Of a stretch of DNA of 64,000 nt, positions 26,892 to 35,614 are shown piece by piece (position 1 is the first letter of the stretch; each line of letters opens with the position of its first letter). The notes beneath the pieces were generated by a model. The model saw nothing but the letters and a program-made list of their open reading frames with translations, was not told the origin of the DNA and ran no database searches. Source of the DNA: Blautia sp. AF19-10LB (GTDB taxonomy: Bacteria > Bacillota > Clostridia > Lachnospirales > Lachnospiraceae); NCBI RefSeq assembly GCF_003461245.1, contig NZ_QTWS01000012.1, forward strand, positions 29,759 through 93,758. Direction: 5' to 3'. The translations under genes and the position numbers were made by a program.

Positions 26892-27680
26892 ATGGCAAAA
26901 TTTGTTACAATTGGAGAGAGACTTTCCACAACAGCACCAGCAGTAAATAAAGCATTCACAGAGAGAGATCCTGAGCCGATCCTCAAGAGAGCAAAACAGC
27001 AGCTTGACGCAGGTGCTACATATCTTGATGTAAACATCGGACCAGCTGAGAACGATGGACCGGAACTGATGAAATGGGCTGTAGAACTTTTGCAGGGCAA
27101 CTTCGACAATGTTCCGCTGGCACTGGATACTTCCAACGTTGCAGCTATCGAAGCTGGTATCTCCGTATACAACCGTTCCAAAGGAAAACCGATCGTAAAC
27201 TCCGCTGACGCAGCTGGAAGAATCGGATACGTTGATGTTGCAGCAGCTAACGATGCAATCGTTATCGCACTTTGCAACGGCGAAGGAATCGCAAAAGACA
27301 ATGACGAACGTATGATGTACATGCAGACTCTGATGGAGAGAGGTATGGAGCATGGTATGGACGTTGAGAACGACATGTGGTTTGACCCGTTATTCCTGGT
27401 TATCAAAGGAATGCAGGACAAACAGATGGAAGTTCTTGAATTCATCAAAATGATCTCTGATATGGGAATGAAGAGCACCGGTGGTCTTTCCAATAACTCC
27501 AACGGTATGCCGAAACACATCCGTCCGATCATGGACTCCGCTATGGTAGCTATGGCTATGATGCAGGGACTTACATCCGCAATCGTTAACCCTAACGATC
27601 TGCGTCTGATGGAAACAATCAAATCCTGCGATATCATTAAGAACAACTACCTGTACGCAGATTCCTATCTGGAAATCTAA
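26892..27680 (+). CDS. acsE: Methyl-THF:corrinoid/iron-sulfur protein methyltransferase
   Basis: A 262-residue TIM-barrel of the pterin-binding family: DPEPILKRAKQQ, GATYLDVNIGP and the LSNNSNGMP loop. It moves the methyl of methyl-THF to cob(I)amide of AcsC/AcsD. AAAAGGAG precedes the ATG, and a terminator follows. Confidence 0.95.
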   Translation: MAKFVTIGERLSTTAPAVNKAFTERDPEPILKRAKQQLDAGATYLDVNIGPAENDGPELMKWAVELLQGNFDNVPLALDTSNVAAIEAGISVYNRSKGKPIVNSADAAGRIGYVDVAAANDAIVIALCNGEGIAKDNDERMMYMQTLMERGMEHGMDVENDMWFDPLFLVIKGMQDKQMEVLEFIKMISDMGMKSTGGLSNNSNGMPKHIRPIMDSAMVAMAMMQGLTSAIVNPNDLRLMETIKSCDIIKNNYLYADSYLEI

Positions 27681-27715
27681 TCAGTCTGACTTTTTTACGG
27701 CTGTAGACAAAAAAA

Positions 27716-27747
27716 GGCTGGAGGCTTCGCGGCCTCTGGCTTTTTTT
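27716..27747 (+). terminator. Intrinsic terminator after acsE
   Basis: The GCTGGAGGC/GCCTCTGGC stem (two G-U pairs) is closed by a TTCGCG loop and followed by T7; an A7 run lies upstream. Confidence 0.85.
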
Positions 27748-27824
27748 ATCAATTCAGCCAGGTCTGACTCCCAGTGCCACAGGTGAAAAACAAAAATTCA
27801 CAAGGCGAGAAAGGTGGTTACCGC

Positions 27825-29753
27825 ATGTTTAAGGTGACATTTGCATTTGAAGATGGCAGTAAGGTAGAAGCATTTGCCAATGCGGGGGATAATTTACTCG
27901 AAGTTGCACGTGGCGCAAACGTGGCAATCGACGCTCCATGTTCCGGAAATGGAGCCTGCGGAAAATGTCGGGTACAGTTAAAAGGCGGAGAAGTGGACTC
28001 CAAGAAGACACTTCATATTTCTGATGAGGAATTTGAAAAAGGCTGGCGTCTTGCCTGCATGAGCAAGATCAGTGCCGACGTGGAGGTACTGGTGCCGGAT
28101 ATCGCATCTGCATACAAGAGCAGAATGAAAGTGGCAGATTTAAGTTCCAAAGAAGAAATTGCAATTTTTGAAAAAGCAAAATCTCAGATCGAAGAAACCG
28201 GAATTCAGTTCAGAAACAGCTTGGAAGTTGTGGAACTTCAGATGGCAGAACCATCTCTGGATGATACTATGCCGGATGTTGAGAGACTGACAAGGGCACT
28301 TCGGAAATTTATGAACCTTAACCGGATCAGAGTTCCGTATGCTGTTCTCCGTAAGCTTCCGGATGTACTTCGTGCGAGCAAGTTTTCTGTCAAATGTGTT
28401 GTTCGCGTGACACCGAATGACATGTTTGTATATGACATCTTTGACAGCAAAGAAGATGTTATCATGGGCGGTCTGGCAGTGGATATCGGTACAACGACCG
28501 TTTCTGCTGTGATCATCAATATGGCGACAGGCGAGATCCTTGCCAAGAGTTCTTCCGGAAACGGACAGATCCGTTATGGCGCGGATGTCATCAACCGTAT
28601 CATTGAGACGACCAAACCAGGTGGAATCAAGAAATTACAGGATGCCGTGATCAAAGAGACGATCAATCCGATGATCCATGAGATGTGCAGAAGCATCCAT
28701 CTTCCGGAAAATCAGATCTATCGTATGTGCGTGGCTTCCAATACGACGATGAACCATCTGTTTGCAGGGATCAATGCAGACTATCTTCGTACAGAGCCAT
28801 ACATCCCGGCATTCTTTAAGACAAACTCCATGTTTGCATCTGATGTAGGCATCGAGATCAACAAAGACGCACACATCATCATGGCTCCGAATATCGGAAG
28901 CTATGTAGGTGGAGATATCACGGCAGGCGCTCTGGTAAGTATGATCTGGAACAGACCGGAATTTTCTCTGTTCATCGACCTTGGTACCAACGGAGAGCTT
29001 GTATTTGGTAACTCTGACTTCATGATGAGCTGTGCATGCTCTGCAGGTCCAGCCTTTGAGGGTGGAGATATCAGCTGTGGTATGCGTGCGACAGACGGTG
29101 CGATCGAGGCATGTACCATTGACAAGGAAACTATGGAACCTACATACAAGATCGTTGGTGAACCGGGAACCAAACCGGTCGGTCTTTGCGGTTCCGGTAT
29201 CATAGATGTGATTAGTGAGCTTTATATGACAGGAATCATCAATCCGAAGGGCAAATTTGTCCGCGAAGGCAAGAGGATCCGTCATGACCATTATGGAATG
29301 GGAAGCTATGTGATCGCGTTTGAGGAAGAAGCTGGTTCTTCAAAGAATGTAGAGATCACAGAAGTCGACATTGACAACTTTATCCGTGCGAAGGGAGCAA
29401 TCTTCTCAGCGATCAGAACGATGCTTTCTTCTCTGGATTTCGATGTGTCAATGATCGATGATGTTTATGTTGCAGGCGGTATCGGAAGTGGTATCAATAT
29501 GCAGAATGCAGTCAATATCGGAATGTTCCCGGATGTTCCGCTGGAGAAATTCCACTACATCGGAAACTCTTCCCTGACTGGTGCATACCTGATGCTTTAT
29601 TCCACAGAAGCCGAAAAGAAAACATATGATCTTGCAGCCAATATGACTTATATGGAACTTTCAACAGTTCCGACTTACATGGATGAATTCGTGGGAGCAT
29701 GCTTTATCCCACATACCGATGCATCCATGTTCCCAAACGTTCATCAGAGATAG
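27825..29753 (+). CDS. acsV: Reductive activator of corrinoid protein (AcsV/RACo: 2Fe-2S ferredoxin + ASKHA domain)
   Basis: 642 residues from the ATG at 27825 after AAAGGTGG; an in-frame ATG further upstream lacks a site. The N-terminal ferredoxin-like 2Fe-2S domain has APCSGNGACGKC and a fourth Cys in RLACMSK. The C-terminal ASKHA-type ATPase has VDIGTTTVSAV and DLGTNGELVFGN phosphate-binding motifs. RACo proteins use ATP to push electrons onto Co(II) of the corrinoid/iron-sulfur protein, returning it to the active Co(I) state. Confidence 0.92.
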   Translation: MFKVTFAFEDGSKVEAFANAGDNLLEVARGANVAIDAPCSGNGACGKCRVQLKGGEVDSKKTLHISDEEFEKGWRLACMSKISADVEVLVPDIASAYKSRMKVADLSSKEEIAIFEKAKSQIEETGIQFRNSLEVVELQMAEPSLDDTMPDVERLTRALRKFMNLNRIRVPYAVLRKLPDVLRASKFSVKCVVRVTPNDMFVYDIFDSKEDVIMGGLAVDIGTTTVSAVIINMATGEILAKSSSGNGQIRYGADVINRIIETTKPGGIKKLQDAVIKETINPMIHEMCRSIHLPENQIYRMCVASNTTMNHLFAGINADYLRTEPYIPAFFKTNSMFASDVGIEINKDAHIIMAPNIGSYVGGDITAGALVSMIWNRPEFSLFIDLGTNGELVFGNSDFMMSCACSAGPAFEGGDISCGMRATDGAIEACTIDKETMEPTYKIVGEPGTKPVGLCGSGIIDVISELYMTGIINPKGKFVREGKRIRHDHYGMGSYVIAFEEEAGSSKNVEITEVDIDNFIRAKGAIFSAIRTMLSSLDFDVSMIDDVYVAGGIGSGINMQNAVNIGMFPDVPLEKFHYIGNSSLTGAYLMLYSTEAEKKTYDLAANMTYMELSTVPTYMDEFVGACFIPHTDASMFPNVHQR

Positions 29754-29822
29754 AATCGTGAAACTGCGTAACAGCGAAGCAATCCGTGGAGATGATAATA
29801 CTTAAAATTTAAGAGGTGAATT

Positions 29823-30524
29823 ATGAGTTCTGATATAAAAACAATATTTGATCCGGCAGAGATGGAATCTGTGGGAGAGAAACTGGGATATGGAAAAGAC
29901 AGCAAAGAGCGTCTCCCGTGGGAACATTATCTGAGCCAGTATCAGGAGGCTGATCCGAAGGAAATCGCCGAGAGACTTGGCATTTCCTACAATGAGGAAG
30001 AGAAATCTTTTACTCTGAAATTCCTCGGAACGACGTATCAGATTTCCTGGCCGGATTTTCAGGTTAGCCACGAGGCAGACGATATGGGATTTTACCCGCT
30101 GGAAACCATGGTTTATGCCAGAACTCTGACGATTCGCTTTCTGCTGAACGGTGCCGCATCTATCGGCACCGGCAAATTCAAAACTTATCGCGAAATGCCG
30201 TGGGGAGAAGTCTACCTGAGACAGTTTGATGGAAGATGCATTAAACGACTGGCTTTTTCCTACGGAAACCGCATCAAAGATTTTCAGGCGATCATGGAAC
30301 ACATCCACTGTGTTCCGGTAGAGCACGGTGACATTGCTTATCAGCTTGAGATCTTTCCGGGATACCTGGTGCAGATGATCCTGTGGGAGGGAGACGATGA
30401 ATTTCCACCGTCCTCACAGATCCTCTTCTCCGACAATTTCCCGGTATCCTTCCAGGCAGAAGACATGGCTGTTATGGGAGATGTGATCATCGGATCACTG
30501 AAAGCTTTTGCAAAAGCAATCTGA
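29823..30524 (+). CDS. DUF3786 domain-containing protein
   Basis: A 233-residue soluble protein of unknown function. The DUF3786 character is seen in SYNEEEKSFTLKFLGTTY, PLETMVYARTLTIRFLL and VQMILWEGDDEFP, and the later ILFSDNF. Genes of this family recur beside corrinoid and Wood-Ljungdahl genes, and here it follows acsV by 69 bases, so a role in corrinoid or methyl-transfer chemistry is a reasonable inference. No catalytic residues can be assigned. Confidence 0.8.
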   Translation: MSSDIKTIFDPAEMESVGEKLGYGKDSKERLPWEHYLSQYQEADPKEIAERLGISYNEEEKSFTLKFLGTTYQISWPDFQVSHEADDMGFYPLETMVYARTLTIRFLLNGAASIGTGKFKTYREMPWGEVYLRQFDGRCIKRLAFSYGNRIKDFQAIMEHIHCVPVEHGDIAYQLEIFPGYLVQMILWEGDDEFPPSSQILFSDNFPVSFQAEDMAVMGDVIIGSLKAFAKAI

Positions 30525-30613
30525 GATTTTTATCATGTCAAACCTCTGATACAAAAAAGGGGAAAACCCTCTAGTTATAAATAACACTAAAATAAAACGC
30601 GGGAGGTAACATT

Positions 30614-32299
30614 ATGGGATTCAAAAGTGACATCGAAATCGCACAGGAGTGCACAATGGAGCCGATCACCAAGATCGCAGAAAAAGCAGGCATCGACGAC
30701 AAATATCTGGAGCAGTACGGTAAGTACAAAGCAAAGATTGATTACAATCTTCTGAAAGAAAGCGACAAAAAGGACGGCAAGCTGATCCTCGTAACCGCTA
30801 TCAACCCGACACCGGCAGGTGAAGGAAAAACAACTACAACCGTAGGTCTTGCAGACGGTATGCAGAGACTCGGTAAGAGTGTTATGGTAGCTCTCCGTGA
30901 GCCATCCCTCGGACCGGTATTCGGTGTTAAGGGCGGCGCAGCAGGCGGCGGCTATGCACAGGTAGTTCCGATGGAGGACATCAACCTTCACTTCACAGGT
31001 GACTTCCATGCGATCGGCGCAGCGAACAACCTTCTTGCAGCAATGATCGACAACCACATTTTCCAGGGCAACGCACTGAACATCGACCCGAGAAAGATCA
31101 CATGGAGAAGATGCGTGGACATGAACGACCGTCAGCTCCGTAACGTAGTAGACGGCCTCGGCGGAAGAACAAACGGAATGCCGCGTGAAGACGGATATGA
31201 CATCACTGTTGCATCTGAGATCATGGCAGTTCTCTGCCTCGCAAGCGATATTTCCGACCTGAAAGAAAGACTTTCCAGGATCATCATCGGATATACCTAC
31301 GGTAAAGTATCCGAGCAGAAACCGGTAACAGCAGGTGACCTCCATGCAGAAGGCGCTATGACAGCTCTCCTGAAAGACGCCCTGAAACCGAACCTCGTTC
31401 AGACACTGGAACACGTTCCGGCGATCGTACACGGCGGACCATTCGCAAACATCGCTCATGGATGTAACTCCGTAACAGCAACCAAGATGGCAATGAAACT
31501 TGCTGATTATGCGATCACAGAAGCAGGATTCGGTGCAGACCTCGGTGCTGAGAAATTCCTCGATATCAAATGCCGTATGGCAGACCTGCATCCAAGCGCA
31601 GTTGTTATCGTAGCAACCGTACGTGCCCTCAAATATAACGGCGGCGTAGCAAAAGCTGACCTCAACAACGAAAACCTGGAAGCTCTTGAAAAAGGTATCC
31701 CGAACCTTCTGAAACATGTAAGCAACATCAAGAACGTATACAAACTTCCTTGCGTAGTTGCCATCAACGCATTCCCGACCGACACCAAGGCAGAGCTTGA
31801 CTTCGTAGAAGCCAAATGCAAAGAACTCGGTGTAAACGTAGCCCTTTCCGAAGTATGGGCAAAAGGCGGAGAAGGCGGAATCAAACTTGCAGAAGAAGTT
31901 CTCCGTCTTGTAGAAGAACCAAACGACTTTACTTATGCATACGAACTGGAAGGCTCCATCGAGGACAAACTGAACCAGATCGTACAGAAAGTATACGGCG
32001 GCAAGAAAGTAGTTCTCACAGCAAACGCACAGAAACAGGCAAAACAGCTTGAAGCACTCGGCTTCGGCAACTGCCCGATCTGTGTGGCTAAGACACAGTA
32101 CAGCCTGACCGATGACCAGACCAAACTCGGTGCTCCGACAGATTTCGAAGTAACCGTACGTAACCTCAAGATCTCCGCAGGAGCAGGCTTCATCGTAGCC
32201 CTGACCGGCGAGATCATGACAATGCCAGGTCTTCCGAAAGTACCTGCTGCAGAACGTATTGATGTTGATGAGACTGGCAAGATCACTGGACTTTTCTAA
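30614..32299 (+). CDS. fhs: Formate--tetrahydrofolate ligase
   Basis: 561 residues, normal length. The ATP-binding loop [10 protein letters not shown] and the folate-site region [19 protein letters not shown] are clear, as is IHFTGD-like [11 protein letters not shown]. It makes 10-formyl-THF from formate and ATP, the entry step of the methyl branch. CGGGAGG precedes the start. Codon choice (many GAC, AAC, CTC) marks a highly expressed gene. No THF riboswitch was recognised upstream. Confidence 0.97.
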   Translation: MGFKSDIEIAQECTMEPITKIAEKAGIDDKYLEQYGKYKAKIDYNLLKESDKKDGKLILVTAINPTPAGEGKTTTTVGLADGMQRLGKSVMVALREPSLGPVFGVKGGAAGGGYAQVVPMEDINLHFTGDFHAIGAANNLLAAMIDNHIFQGNALNIDPRKITWRRCVDMNDRQLRNVVDGLGGRTNGMPREDGYDITVASEIMAVLCLASDISDLKERLSRIIIGYTYGKVSEQKPVTAGDLHAEGAMTALLKDALKPNLVQTLEHVPAIVHGGPFANIAHGCNSVTATKMAMKLADYAITEAGFGADLGAEKFLDIKCRMADLHPSAVVIVATVRALKYNGGVAKADLNNENLEALEKGIPNLLKHVSNIKNVYKLPCVVAINAFPTDTKAELDFVEAKCKELGVNVALSEVWAKGGEGGIKLAEEVLRLVEEPNDFTYAYELEGSIEDKLNQIVQKVYGGKKVVLTANAQKQAKQLEALGFGNCPICVAKTQYSLTDDQTKLGAPTDFEVTVRNLKISAGAGFIVALTGEIMTMPGLPKVPAAERIDVDETGKITGLF

Positions 32300-32361
32300 T
32301 AAAAGCGGATTGTAAAAGGTTTGGTTTTGCTTTATAAAGCAAGGAAAATGATATTTTGTAA

Positions 32362-32774
32362 AATATGAAAACCCTGAAGGGGAGCATCTCGAAGTTGCGA
32401 AGGCCGAAGCTCCCCCTCAGACACCCCCTGCTTGGCCACGCTTGGCTGAGGCAGACAGAACGTTATCGACGCCAACTGTTGAGGCTGTTTCGCTGCGCGA
32501 AAAGCGCAGTGACAGCCGAACAGAGCGAATGCGCCCATGAATCTTTTGCCGCCCCACGCTACGCGTGCAGGCAAAAAGCCCATAATCTGTCTCCACGCGG
32601 GAAAGCCTTCCCGCCTGAGTAGCCTGGAGATGATGCGCCCACAGTGCTGGAGGCACTGTGCGTATCTTGCACCACAAGCGGTGCAAGATACGGGCGTGGC
32701 CAGGAGGGGAGCGCGAGGGGAGAACGGCCTTCGCAACTTCGAGTGCCCTCCCCTCGCAGGTTTCCATATTTCCA
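32362..32774. repeat. Large imperfect palindromic non-coding element A (between fhs and fchA)
   Basis: About 413 bases whose two ends (32362-32440 and 32695-32774) are inverted copies roughly 75 bases long, sharing CTCGAAGTTGCGAAGGCCG and TGGCCACG. Inside are perfect hairpins: 32662-32691 (GTATCTTGCACC arm, 12 bp), 32640-32660 (CACAGTGC) and 32597-32614 (GCGGGAA). Each end alone also folds (GGGGAGC with GCTCCCC). It is GC-richer than its surroundings and has no convincing coding frame. It may be a MITE-like or REP-like mobile palindrome, or a structured RNA in the fhs-fchA transcript. Confidence 0.75.
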
Positions 32775-32863
32775 AATATGAAAAAAATTATTATAAAAAA
32801 GAAGAAAGAAAAATCATAAAAGACCCCTCTTTTATCGGGTCACTTTTTTCAGGAGGAGAAAAA

Positions 32864-33493
32864 ATGGGATTTTCTACAAGTACATGCACAGAATTCGTCG
32901 AAGTTCTCGCTTCTAAAGCCCCGGTACCGGGCGGCGGCGGTGCATCAGCGCTGGTTGGTGCAGTTGGAACTGCACTTGGCAATATGGTAGGCAGTCTTAC
33001 CGTAGGTAAGAAAAAATATGCAGACGTAGAAGACGAAATGTGGGAGCTCAAAGCAAAATGCGACCAGCTCCAGAAAGACTTCCTTCGTCTGATCGAAAGA
33101 GACGCAGAAGTTTTTGAGCCGCTCTCCAAAGCATATGGTATGCCAAAAGAAACCGAAGAAGAAAAAGCAGAAAAAGCCCGTGTTATGGAGATCGTGCTGA
33201 AAGATGCCTGCTCCGTACCGATGGAGATCATGGAGAAATGCTGTGAAGCGATCGAGCTGATCGTTGAATTCGGCGCAAAGGGTTCCAAACTGGCGATCAG
33301 TGATGCCGGTGTTGGAGCAGCTTTCTGCAAAGCAGCATTACAGGGTGCCAGCCTGAATGTCTACATCAATACAAAATCCATGGCAGACAGAGAATACGCA
33401 GAAGAACTCAACAAAAAAGCAGACGCAATGCTTGAGAAATACACCAAGATGGCAGATGAGACATTCGAAAGCGTTCTTGGCAGATTAAAATAA
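32864..33493 (+). CDS. fchA: Methenyltetrahydrofolate cyclohydrolase FchA (cyclodeaminase family)
   Basis: A 209-residue all-helical protein of the formiminotransferase-cyclodeaminase domain family: TCTEFVEVLASKAPVPGGGG at the N-terminus, DAEVFEPLSKAY, and VGAAFCKAALQGASLNV. In acetogens it opens or closes 5,10-methenyl-THF. The chosen ATG at 32864 follows AGGAGGAG; the frame is open further upstream but runs through the palindromic element. It lies between fhs and folD. Confidence 0.92.
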   Translation: MGFSTSTCTEFVEVLASKAPVPGGGGASALVGAVGTALGNMVGSLTVGKKKYADVEDEMWELKAKCDQLQKDFLRLIERDAEVFEPLSKAYGMPKETEEEKAEKARVMEIVLKDACSVPMEIMEKCCEAIELIVEFGAKGSKLAISDAGVGAAFCKAALQGASLNVYINTKSMADREYAEELNKKADAMLEKYTKMADETFESVLGRLK

Positions 33494-33524
33494 TCAGCAA
33501 CAAAATAGCGGAGGAAATACAAAA

Positions 33525-34379
33525 ATGGCAAAGCAGTTATTAGGTAAAGAAGTAACAGCAGCACTGAATGAAAAGATCAAAGCAAATGTAGCAGAATTAC
33601 AGGGCAAAGGCGTAAACCCGACACTCTGCATCATTCGTGTTGGCGAAAACCCAAGCGATATTTCTTATGAAAGAGGAGCAACAAAACGCTGCGAGACTCT
33701 TGGCGTAGCATGTGAGAAGATCCTTCTTCCGGGAGATGTGACTCAGGAAGAACTCCTTGCAACCATCGACAAAGTAAACAAAGACGACCACATCCACGGC
33801 GTTCTTCTGTTCCGTCCGCTTCCGAAACATCTGGATCAGGCAGTGATTGAAAATGCACTTGCTGCAGAAAAAGACGTTGACTGTATGACAGATCTTTCCA
33901 TGTCTGGCGTATTCACCGGCAAAAAAATCGGTTTCCCGCCATGTACACCACAGGCATGCATGGAGATCCTGGATCATTACGGAATCGATTGCACAGGCAA
34001 AAAAGCCGTTGTTATCGGAAGAAGCCTTGTAGTTGGAAAACCGGCAGCCATGATGCTGGTTAAGAAAAATGCAACCGTAACGATCTGCCACACAAGAACC
34101 GTTGACATGCCGTCTGTTGCAAAAGAAGCAGACATTGTGATCGTAGCAGCCGGACGTGCAGGCGTTGTTGGTGCTGATTATGTCAGAGAAGGACAGACCA
34201 TCATCGATGTAGGTATCAACGTAAATGCAGAAGGTAAACTCTGTGGAGACGTTGACTACGCTGCAGTTGAGCCGATCGTTGATGCAATCACACCGGTTCC
34301 TGGTGGAGTTGGAAGCGTTACTACATCCGTTCTTGTAGGACATGTAGTAGAAGCTGCAATGAGAAAGGTAAATGGATGA
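33525..34379 (+). CDS. folD: Bifunctional methylenetetrahydrofolate dehydrogenase/methenyl-THF cyclohydrolase
   Basis: 284 residues with the FolD signatures YERGATKRCETLG (catalytic Tyr/Lys region), GVLLFRPLPKHLD, PCTPQACMEIL, the GRSLVVGKP nucleotide loop and PVPGGVGSVTTSVL. It interconverts methenyl- and methylene-THF. With FchA also encoded, cyclohydrolase activity may be redundant. Its last codons overlap the next gene in an ATGA arrangement. Confidence 0.97.
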   Translation: MAKQLLGKEVTAALNEKIKANVAELQGKGVNPTLCIIRVGENPSDISYERGATKRCETLGVACEKILLPGDVTQEELLATIDKVNKDDHIHGVLLFRPLPKHLDQAVIENALAAEKDVDCMTDLSMSGVFTGKKIGFPPCTPQACMEILDHYGIDCTGKKAVVIGRSLVVGKPAAMMLVKKNATVTICHTRTVDMPSVAKEADIVIVAAGRAGVVGADYVREGQTIIDVGINVNAEGKLCGDVDYAAVEPIVDAITPVPGGVGSVTTSVLVGHVVEAAMRKVNG

Positions 34380-35161
34380 TTCGAAACAAAAAAGCAATGC
34401 TCTTTTGTTCACAGATGATACTGGCAGGTGCCCTTATAACAGGGGCACCTTGTCTGGCGTCTGGGGATAATGGAGAGACGAGCGTATTTGGAAGTTCAGA
34501 TACAAATGCAGAAGATGAAGTATCCGATCTTTCCGGCGAAGGCCAGATCCACAAGCCGGCCAGCCTTAACGCGCCGGATTTTACCTCAGATCCGAATTTC
34601 GTGGATGATTCCACCGACAATACTTATGGTTATTACACGATCATGGGGACGACAACCGTTTCCCTGGCACAGATGACTTCCCAGTACAATGCACATGGAT
34701 CCGAATATCCGTCCGCATCTCTGAAAGAAGGCGGTGCAGAGACGATCGATGATTTCTGCACGATCATTCTGGAAGAAGCAAATGCTGAAGGTGTCCGGGG
34801 AGAAGTAGTCTTCGAACAGGCAATGCTCGAGACCGGCTGGCTCCAGTACGGAGGAGATTCCGGAATCTCCCAGTACAACTTCGCAGGACTCGGAACCACA
34901 GGCGGCGGCGTCCAGGGCGTATCCTACCCCGACGTAAGAACCGGAATCCGCGCACAGGTACAGCATTTAAAAGCCTACGCCTGCGACGAATCTCTCAACC
35001 AGGACTGCGTAGACACCCGCTTCAACATGGTCCAAAGAGGCAGTGCCCCATACGTCGAATGGCTTGGACAGCAGGAAAATCCCAATGGAGGCGGCTGGGC
35101 CGCTGGAGCAAACTACGGGGAGAAATTGCTCAAGCTACTGAGCGATCTCAAGGAGGAGTAA
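34376..35161 (+). CDS. Secreted glucosaminidase-domain protein
   Basis: 261 residues. A signal peptide is likely (basic MIRNKK, hydrophobic stretch, CLASG near residue 28), then a low-complexity acidic linker, then a domain of the mannosyl-glycoprotein endo-beta-N-acetylglucosaminidase type (about 110-260). It holds EVVFEQAMLETGWL with the expected catalytic Glu, and YNFAGLGTTGGGV. It would cut peptidoglycan glycan strands. The ATGA overlap with folD implies translational coupling to a one-carbon gene, an unexpected pairing. Confidence 0.85.
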   Translation: MIRNKKAMLFCSQMILAGALITGAPCLASGDNGETSVFGSSDTNAEDEVSDLSGEGQIHKPASLNAPDFTSDPNFVDDSTDNTYGYYTIMGTTTVSLAQMTSQYNAHGSEYPSASLKEGGAETIDDFCTIILEEANAEGVRGEVVFEQAMLETGWLQYGGDSGISQYNFAGLGTTGGGVQGVSYPDVRTGIRAQVQHLKAYACDESLNQDCVDTRFNMVQRGSAPYVEWLGQQENPNGGGWAAGANYGEKLLKLLSDLKEE

Positions 35162-35218
35162 GTGAGATGTTTGACATCTCCTTATATCCTCTTTTATTTT
35201 TTGGAAAAAACCAAAACC

Positions 35219-35521
35219 GCAGAAGGGACGTCGCCCGTCCCCTCTGCACACCCCTGGGCTTTTTTGGAAAACATCGGCGTTGGTTTTGGTGTGGGGGAGC
35301 ATTTTGGTAGCGTGGTATGGAGCCTGGGTATCGCGTGGGGGAAATCTCCCCCAAAAATCCACCTTGACTCAGGGAGTCCCTCCAAATCCCCAACCTATTC
35401 AAACGAAAATCTCCCGGCCTGGACCACTAGGAAAATTTTTCACAATCCTCGACCAAAAAACAAAATTTCCGTCAAACACCCAGCCCAGGGTGTGCAGAGG
35501 GACGGGCGACGTCCCTTTGCA
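35219..35521. repeat. Palindromic non-coding element B
   Basis: Its ends are inverted repeats of about 40 bases: 35219-35259 and 35483-35521 share AAGGGACGTCGCCCGTCCC and CTCTGCACACCC. Each arm contains a GGGACG/CGTCCC hairpin. The ~220 bases between show no coding frame I trust. Each arm has the same plan as element A: a hairpin followed by CTC-(A/T)G-(A/C)-ACACCCC-CTG, suggesting one family. A small perfect stem (GAGATGT/ACATCTC, 35164-35180) sits between the glucosaminidase stop and this element. Confidence 0.7.
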
Positions 35522-35544
35522 GTTTACCATGCTTCCCAAAAGCG

Positions 35545-35576
35545 AAAAAAGAGCCCGGGGAATACATTCCCCAGGC
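35545..35576 (-). terminator. Terminator of the monomeric [FeFe] hydrogenase gene
   Basis: On the minus strand: GCCTGGGGAAT / ATTCCCCGGGC with a GT loop, then TCTTTTTT. Confidence 0.85.
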
Positions 35577-35614
35577 AAAAAAAGTTTTTTACACTTGCTT
35601 TTTCCAAAAAAATC

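Noticed and set aside
30525..30613. THF riboswitch upstream of fhs
   Set aside because: The 89-base gap lacks the known GGAGAGUAG-type core and a convincing fold.
32537..32863. N-terminal extension of FchA through the palindromic element
   Set aside because: The frame is open only by chance in a GC-rich palindrome, and FchA family proteins begin at the ATG at 32864 with a strong binding site.
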